NCBI GenBank assembly: GCA_963575745.1
Contig: CAUYUJ010020615.1
Coordinates: 843,236-907,235 of the forward strand
Direction of reading: 5' to 3'
Length of the DNA: 64,000 bases
Origin: Prorocentrum cordatum
Lineage: Eukaryota; Sar; Dinophyceae; Prorocentrales; Prorocentraceae
Position 1 is the stretch's first letter; each line of letters opens with the position of its first letter. Positions 58,101-64,000 of this stretch are shown piece after piece. The notes beneath the pieces were generated by a model, which was given only the letters and a program-made list of their open reading frames with translations, had not been told where the DNA came from and did not search any database. The translations under genes and the position numbers were made by a program.

Positions 58101-58570
58101 AGAGCACCGTCGAAAACAACGTGCGTGATGTTTATCGTCTGGCAGCCGAACTGAAAAGGGTACAGTAAATATTTCCGCGCAGCCGCTGCGTGCGTCATGA
58201 CCGTCTTGTCGGCCAAGTAATCGGGAGGGCCGAAGAGAACGCACTGTTCGTGATCAGGCGTCCGGGCAAAAGTTCGATGCAACAGGTACTCGCCCGAGCG
58301 GGCGCCCGATCTCCTAATCTTCTTTCCCCCGGTCTCCGCTGTGAAAGTCTCCTGCGTGGCACAAGGCGTGCAATCAGATTGGTAGCTGATGGAAATTGGC
58401 ATGGAACTGTGGTTCCTCAGGAACTGCCGCATGCGATTATCCATAAAATGCCACACCATGGCACTGAGCTTATGTAAGTGATCGTCCTGGGTGCTGTTGG
58501 GCACGAAACCTGGGCGAGCGAGCTTGGGAAGCAACTCATGGGGTAAGCTGTCGTCCACTGCTGTGGACAT
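55108..58570 (-). CDS. ~1,100-residue protein, two exons; transposase candidate of the 14-kb element
   Basis: Exon 1 is 58,570-57,358 (ATG), exon 2 is 57,197-55,108. The 160-nt intron (TCAG|GTTTGG ... CTGGAG|GA) preserves phase, giving 1,100 codons plus stop. In order I see a D-containing ISYQSDCTP near residue 65, CVLHSCHNGLKWGL near 200 (CxxH-like with extra His), and EWSDSRWCGAGRTSR near 325. The D, CxxH and RW order resembles hAT-type RNase H-fold transposases (DxW, CxxH, TRWNS). Exon 2 has helical text, then HCGGGDDWEHAFWF and acidic patches. No family match is certain. Alternative: a dinoflagellate-specific protein captured as cargo. Confidence 0.7.
57198..57357 (-). other. 160-nt intron of the transposase candidate
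   Basis: Donor TCAG|GTTTGG at 57,357 and acceptor CTGGAG|GATTCG at 57,198, with a T-rich tract (TTGATTGTATTGTATTGCG) inside. Splicing joins G|GA in phase 1. Without it the upstream frame stops within 60 nt. Confidence 0.65.
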
Positions 58571-58582
58571 GCCGACAAATCG

Positions 58583-58603
58583 TCAGAACCAAAACAGCTG
58601 AGT
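58583..58603 (-). other. possible decayed spliced-leader relict
   Basis: The minus strand reads CTCAGCTGTTTTGGTTCTGA, about 12-13 of 21 matches to the spliced leader with the TTTTGG core kept, 13 nt upstream of ATG 58,570. Much weaker than the copy at 53,343 and could be chance. Confidence 0.25.
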
Positions 58604-58799
58604 TAATTCTGGGGGCGTGGACACCGGAAGAACGTAATAATGCAAGTTTACGTTTTTGTGTTCCTCCACTTCCCGTTCAACCCCTTGCCCCTCCCTGCGC
58701 ATATCCCACCCTCCCGCCCCCCGTCCCTGATGTTCTCCTCCTCCAAGTCCTTCCCCTCGCTCTGATCCTACTCCCCCTCCTCCTCCACCCTCAAGCCGC

Positions 58800-59140
58800 A
58801 AAGAAAATGAAGAATTTAAACTTATATAAACTTCGAACCGCAGATTCCCCTATGAAACGAAACATATAACCTGAACCCGCAGATTCCTCTATCGAATTGA
58901 GCCTTCTGCTGGACCCATCGCCGCGTGCTCGAGCACAAGATGGTCTCCAAGTTGGCACTGGATGGCCTAAGTAAGGAATACAGGCATACAAGAAGTTCAA
59001 CAAAAAAAACGTGAACCCGCAGATTCCTTATGAAATGGATGTTTTTCCTAAACCAAGCGCCGCGTGCTAGAGCACAAGATGGCATCCAAGATGGCATATT
59101 TATCGGCCTCCGGGAGTGTCCGAAAACCACTCCTCGGCCA
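58800..59140. repeat. degenerate direct repeats, ~130-170 bp
   Basis: GAACCCGCAGATTCC occurs at 58,875 and 59,012 and a variant at 58,837. CGCCGCGTGCT(C/A)GAGCACAAGATGG occurs at 58,920 and 59,060. Confidence 0.7.
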
Positions 59141-59214
59141 GAGCGGAAACGATTTCTTGGATTGCAGCTCCTTTGTTTTCATGAGAGCAGTCATGGAAAA
59201 TCTTACGGCACCGA

Positions 59215-59600
59215 TTTTTCCGAAACCGCATCGCACGCACACCGCGGGCACACCAAGAGCACACAGGCCACAAAACCGTAGCGACACGCACGAACACGCG
59301 AAAGCACATGCGTCATTTATGCTACACGTCTGCATGTTTTTTGGTGTGCTGGCGGGGCTTCTTTTGCAGGCTGGCTTGGGGGAAAACAGCTGTCTTTCCT
59401 TTAAAGGGAATGAGACAAATTCCCCCGCGCTAACCTGCAAAACGAGCACCGCCAACACACCAAAAACATGCAGACGTCTCGTACAAATCACGCAAGTGGT
59501 TCCACATGATGATGCGCGTCGGTGCGCTTTTGTGCCCAGTGTGCTGGAGGTTTCCCTGTGGTGTGCCTGCGGCGTGACGCGCGCGAGCGTGCATTTCAGT
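59215..59600. repeat. large imperfect inverted repeat (foldback)
   Basis: CGTCTGCATGTTTTTTGGTG at about 59,328 is mirrored by CACCAAAAACATGCAGACG at 59,458-59,476. Pairing continues inward (TTTTGCAGG / CCTGCAAAA) and, less well, outward to GGGCACACC / GGTGTGCC near 59,246 and 59,560. Total arms are roughly 150 nt. Confidence 0.7.
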
Positions 59601-59829
59601 GGCGACGTCCTGGCAAAACCCTCTCTTCTGCATCGCGGCACGAAAACCCTAAACTCTGGCAAATCAATGTGGTCCCCAGCGTCAATCTCCAGAAGATGCC
59701 AAAAACATTTTTTGAAAATTTTGCCAGCGTTTCCCCCTTCGAGGACACGAATATTAAAGGCACGCCCCCCCTGGTTTGCTTCTTATTTTCAATCCCCCTC
59801 TCAACTCTCTTCCCCATCATCCACAAGAC

Positions 59830-59925
59830 TCCTCCCCCGGGCCCGTCCTCCCTCTCCTCCTCCTCCCCCTCTTCCTCCTCCTCCTCCTCCTCCTCCTCTT
59901 TTACCTCATCCTCTACAAAACACGG
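59830..59925. repeat. (CTC)n tract
   Basis: CTC/TCC triplets on the plus strand at 59,850-59,905. Confidence 0.8.
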
Positions 59926-60639
59926 GACATGTGGCGATATGACAGACGGCCCCCTTCAACCCCCTCCTCTTAGTCCATTGCCCCCTCCGGAATCCACAAA
60001 ACCAGGGCTCGATGTTCGCAAACGCTTTTCGCTTGAGAGCGGACTGAAAATACTGGTTGACACAATGCAAAAAAAAACATTACGTCGACCAGGCGTGCCT
60101 TGATCTGTGAGGGCGGGCCAAGCACCGACGCCACATCACAAGACACTTTCGAAGCGCGTCCAGCCGTGGCGACGAGGAGTCTCCCGAGAGCAACGAAAAC
60201 GTATATGACACGAATGCGCCCGACTCCGCCGCTTCCTCCTCCTCCTCTGACCAGTCGCAGTCTCGACGTACTCGCCAAGATCCCAGGGGCGCTGGGAGAA
60301 TGGAAGGGAGGAGGACGACGAGAAGGAGGAGGAGGAGGAGGAAGACAGGTAAGGAGGGGACTGCCAGGATGTCTCAGGCGAAACAGCCTGGACCATCGCA
60401 GACCCGGTCGTATCGGAACGCAAACTTGCGAGGATGTCTAATGCAAAACGGGCGGAACCATCTCAATAGGTTGAGGATGTCTCGACGCGCTGGCCCTTCA
60501 GGCGTCACTCGTTCTTACCGCACACACACGCACACCACCACCACGCACAACACCACACACAGACACATTCAACATGCCTCCCCCCCTCCCGAATCCGGAC
60601 GAGCACGGGCACAAACACACGACACCTAAATTTTGAACA

Positions 60640-60950
60640 TCTAAACGCTTCTGGGTCCAAACTTTCAAACTTTCAAACTTTGCAATGGTCAAACTTTCAA
60701 ATTTTGAAGTGGATGCGATTTGAAAGTTTGAAGCTCTTTTCAAACTTTGAAAGTTTAAAGTTTGAAAGATTGAAAGTTTGAACGTTTGACAGAAACGCGA
60801 AGTTTGAAAATTTGAAATAAATGAATTTCGAACTTGCCAAATGTCAATCTTCAAAATTTCAAACTTGGACGGCCTAAAAACTTCAATATTTCAAACCTTG
60901 AAAGTTTTCAAACTTTCAAACTTTCAAAATTTGAATGTCGGCAATTTTGA
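60640..60950. repeat. TTTGAAAG / CTTTCAAA array
   Basis: The octamer CTTTCAAA and its inverse repeat more than 15 times in an AT-rich island next to the right TIR of the 14-kb element. It can fold on itself. Confidence 0.85.
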
Positions 60951-60978
60951 CTCCCTCTGACTCCTCTCGTTAAAATTG

Positions 60979-61004
60979 TCTGTTGGGCGCCGGGGGCATG
61001 ACAC
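60979..61004 (-). repeat. right terminal inverted repeat of the 14-kb element
   Basis: Read on the minus strand: GTGTCATG, CCCC, CGGCGCCC, AACAGA. It abuts the copia codon at 61,005. Confidence 0.75.
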
Positions 61005-64000
61005 AATGCTCCTCGACACCCTTCTGACAGTGAATCGACGTCTGGGTAAAACGGCTGCCATAATCTGCACAGAGAGTCCCGCGAACTTGGTAGGCTCGTC
61101 GAGGATGTGTCCAATAGAAGTTGTCGCAACCCATTTCAGTACCAGGAGCGGGTAAAGTCGGTTCTGAGCTGGCAATAGGTCGCATCTGAAACCTTTGAGC
61201 TGCCTTGCAGGCTGGACACTCGTAGCGGCTGCAAAGATCAATGAGCTTCTGGTCCGCCTTGCGAGACCTGAGGGCGGCGCTGACCGCGCTCATACTGCTG
61301 TGTCCGAAATTCCGATGGATATGTGCGATGATGGCCTCCAGCTCTCGCAACTCTGTCTTGGTACAGCTCAGGACACTCTTTGGCAGTGGCAGTCTGAGAT
61401 TGCCCACCGACTGCTCTTGACCTCCCGACTCGGGCGTCGGCAGGGGCGCCTCGCCTTCTGGAGGACCTTGAGCATCTCCAGGGTCGTCAGGATCAGGAGC
61501 TGGTACTGGTCCGCCTGCTCCTTCTCCTTGACCTTCAGGAGCTGTGGGCTCCAGCGTTGGACGCTTCGGCAGCGGCGGTGGTGGCCCCTCAGAGGCGGGC
61601 CGCTTCTCCCGCAATCGCCTGTAGCCCGCTGCACACAGTTCGTCGTCCAGCTCGTTGTGGGCCTGCACCAGATAGGCGAGGGCCTCGTCCGAGGTGGCCC
61701 TGGTCATGAAGTGCTGGGCGATCCTCCTGCACATGTTCACGGGATAATTTGCTGAAAGAGCCACTCTCGTGCCGCCCTCCAGCGGCATATGCAGATGCAG
61801 ATCTGGACAAATCCCCCCAACCTTCTTCTCGAACTGCGGGTCTGTGGTCGCGATGTGCCAGTCCTTGTGTATGAGGAGACCGTTCTGCTCGTCTCTCATA
61901 TCATACATGCATCCGTGAATCCTGCAGCCGTACATGGACTCCTTGAGCTCCTTGAAGTTGCCCGTCCAAGATCTGCAGCGTCCTGACTGCTCAAGGTATA
62001 TGTCACAGAAACCCTCGTTCAGCAGCTGACCAATAGCCCATTTGACGTTCCTCTGGATACGTCTGGTCTTGATAAGCTTCTTCTCTGACTCCGCCGTTAC
62101 GGGGTTCAGATTCTGCCATGGGCACTCTGCTCCGCACGGTGGGGAAAACCAAACTCTTCGAGGCCTCTTGTCCCGCAGTACTTTCACGAGCTTCTCTGCA
62201 CCAGACCTGGTGGAAAAATCATACCCGTTCCAGTTGCTGAATCTCTCGGCCTTGCCTCCTTGCTCGATCATCGCGTGCGTGAGCCTGGAGTCGGACACGC
62301 AGGCCACTTCTGCGAGGTCCAGCCTACCATAGGTCTCGGCTGCCTCCCAGGCGGTGCCCGGCATCTTTCCCAGAGCTGTCGTCGCCGCTATCAGCGCTCC
62401 AAGCACACAGCTCTTCACACGAGATGAAAGTCTCCGGCTGGCCTCGGCATTCCCGACGGGGTCGGCAGATCCTCTGGCCTCGGCATTCCTGACGGCTTCG
62501 GCAGATCCTCCGGGACGGGAATCGACTCTCCCTTGGGCATCTGGCCGACGCCCTGCCTCTTGCTCGGTCTGGTCCTGTCGTCCTCCTCCGGCTGGTCCGT
62601 CGGCGTGTCGATGAGGCCCTTCTGGAGAATCTCCTGCGCGAGGCGCCGCTGCTCCTCCAGGCGGATCTTGATCCTCTCGCTCTCGATGATCTGCTGCACC
62701 TCCGTGTCCGTGAGCTTCCGAATCACCTCGGCCGACAGTCGCTCGGGCAGCTTCTTGGGAGCCCCTGGAGGGGTCGGTGGAGGCCTTGACGTAGGCGCCG
62801 TTGTCGCCGTCATGGCCTCGCTGTCCGAGGAGCTCGACTGGTTTGCCATGGGCGACGCGGGCTGGGCCGTACCCGTGGTCTCCAGGCGGTTGATGCACTG
62901 TCGGGAGCGCACACACTGGAAGAGCATCTGGTCGCTTGTCTTCGTGAAGTGGTGCTTGAACAGGACCTCCCCACAGTCCCTGCACTTGATCACGTCCACG
63001 AAATGGTTGGACCCCTGACGTGTCTGATCCCGATGGGCGCATCTCGGCATCGGCCTGGAACGCGCTCTCGATCTGAGACCTGCTTCGTTGAACTTCTTGA
63101 GCCAAAACGGTTCTCGAACACAAGGATCTTGGGTAGATAGTAAGACCGACCCATCTCGAATGTTCGACTTGCCGAGCGGTTTTATTCGGTAGGCTCTCGA
63201 TGATCATCATAGGTTCCCCGTCCTCTCGAATCATATGCGTGTGTCGTTTCCCCGATAAGCTGGCTAAATCACGAGCTTCAAAATCTCGAAGATCACACCT
63301 TTGAAAACGAACCCGATGATGAACCCGAACTAGAGCGTGTGAGCAGTCGACCCATATATCCCGACTCACTCTCGCACCTTCTTTCCAATCAGCCCGTTCC
63401 CAGAGATACCCAAGAATAGGTTGTAGCATAGACTGGCTTAGCTCGGGGTAGGGGCCCATGATGGAGACACTGGCCTCGAGCAACTTCTGGAGCATCTGGG
63501 GGAGCTCATTGGCGTCTTTGGGGCCCCTGGTGGCGACAGACTTGGATGACGACTTTTCCACAGTCTCATTGCCGCGACCAGGGTGCTGTCCCTATTCGCT
63601 GACTGCGCTCGAGGCCTCGTTGCCCAGAGCAGTAAGATTCAGTGCCAAGTGCCCTGACGGGAGCACTCTCGTGGGTATCTCACGCTTGAACCGATGGGAG
63701 TACACGGTGTTGTGGAAGTAATCGATCACGAGCCCGTACTTCTTCAGCATGTCGATTCCCAGTAGCACGGGAGACTGACGGTCCAGCACGTAGATGCTCA
63801 CCGCCTCGTCGTTCAGGACCTTCACATTGAAGGTCACCCGTGAGGGCGCGTCGGCCCGGTCGCCTCCAGCAAACGAAAATCCCAGACTCTTGTCCGGGCT
63901 GACCTCCATGGGCTCGCTCAGTCGCTCGTTCACGTACTCTAGCTGCTCCGCGCCTCCAACGGACCTGGACGCTCCACCGTCCAGGAGCGCGTAGCCCTTG
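61005..64000 (-). pseudogene. Ty1/copia gag-pol, 5' part: protease, DNMT-like domain, integrase N-half (runs off the window)
   Basis: At the window edge LLDGGASRS carries the protease active site (DGGA, ~63,980), followed by PVLLGIDMLKKYG. An in-frame TAG at 63,594-63,592 interrupts it. From about 63,050 to 62,415 the coding text continues in another frame with a zinc-ribbon (CAHRD...KCRDCGE) and a charged helix, then returns to the first frame. Next comes NGYDFSTRSGAEKLV...VWFSPPCG (SPPC at 62,145-62,134), resembling the PC loop of C5 DNA methyltransferases, then the HHCC integrase finger (HRNFGH, CPAC) and the first catalytic Asp in MGCDNFYW (61,125). Codons stop at 61,005 where the 14-kb element begins. 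Stop and frameshifts make it non-functional. Confidence 0.75.

Larger units (their letters stand above)
46989..61004. mobile_element. giant TIR DNA transposon candidate, 14.0 kb, inserted in the copia integrase
   Basis: The termini are inverted copies: GTGTCATG-(4)-CGGCGCCC-(C)-AACAGA at 46,989-47,015 and its reverse at 60,979-61,004. CACA stands at 46,985-46,988 and 61,002-61,005, overlapping the right TIR, so the target duplication is 1 to 4 bp depending on alignment. Deleting the insertion plus one duplicate joins codon CAT T.. at 61,008-61,005 to .GT GGT AAC at 46,987, giving an exact integrase frame. The interior has two minus-strand genes (51,238-53,274 and 55,108-58,570) and several repeat blocks. 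Superfamily unknown. Confidence 0.75.

Noticed and set aside
59640-59655. AAAACCCTAAACTC telomere-like word
   Set aside because: A single occurrence, no array.
43710-61004. Interpreting the 14-kb segment as a spliceosomal intron of the copia element
   Set aside because: The borders are inverted repeats rather than splice sites, with GTGT...ACAC on the minus strand and no AG at the 3' end, and the segment contains its own genes.
63096-63107. TTTTGGCTCAAG, the 12-nt 3' end of the spliced leader, on the minus strand
   Set aside because: It lies inside copia coding text and the upstream half of the leader does not match. Probably chance.

Overview
The window looks like nuclear DNA of a dinoflagellate. 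Base composition is GC-rich, coding exons are few and strongly GC3-biased, and introns and intergenic stretches are full of microsatellites, minisatellites and foldback repeats. Splice donors appear to be a mix of GT, GC and GA with acceptors mostly AG|G. The retroelements are of the Ty1/copia and LINE types known from dinoflagellate genomes, and a near-copy of the dinoflagellate spliced leader lies just upstream of one gene. A large-genome species (Prorocentrum-like) is a guess. Nearly all recognisable coding sequence is on the minus strand.

Region by region. 0.8-6.9 kb: a heavily decayed LINE (ORF1, RNase H, endonuclease, RT, zinc finger; minus strand). 7.0-11.4 kb: short tandem repeats, one possible SHIPPO/STPGR-repeat exon near 10.0 kb, and a long GGA/TAGGAG purine tract. 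11.5-15.8 kb: a second decayed LINE (ORF1, endonuclease, RT). 16-35 kb: no confident complete gene. This stretch holds at least four copies plus relatives of a small TIR/MITE-like family, a ~0.9-kb tandem array, minisatellites made of ATCGATCTCACT and CGGGACACCA words, GGA and CT tracts, and one isolated coding exon at 34.2 kb. 35.9-43.4 kb: the 3' part of a multi-exon gene of unknown function, for which eight exons can be chained in phase. 43.7-64 kb: a Ty1/copia retrotransposon (minus strand, 5' end beyond the window) cut in two inside its integrase by a 14.0-kb insertion.

The main discovery candidate is that insertion (46,989-61,004). It has ~26-bp terminal inverted repeats and a possible CACA target duplication. 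Removing it joins the retrotransposon reading frame exactly between the first and second catalytic aspartates of the integrase. It carries two minus-strand genes: a 678-residue intronless orphan with a relict spliced leader directly upstream, and a ~1,100-residue protein encoded by two exons around a 160-nt intron, with weak hAT-like transposase hallmarks. I read it as an undescribed giant DNA transposon of dinoflagellates carrying at least one gene acquired through an mRNA intermediate. The copia element itself probably lies in, or just upstream of, an intron of the 35.9-43.4 kb gene, because the first exon seen there has no start codon.

Limits: everything is read by eye. Exon borders are inferred from phase and AG|G acceptors, and family assignments of decayed elements rest on short motifs.
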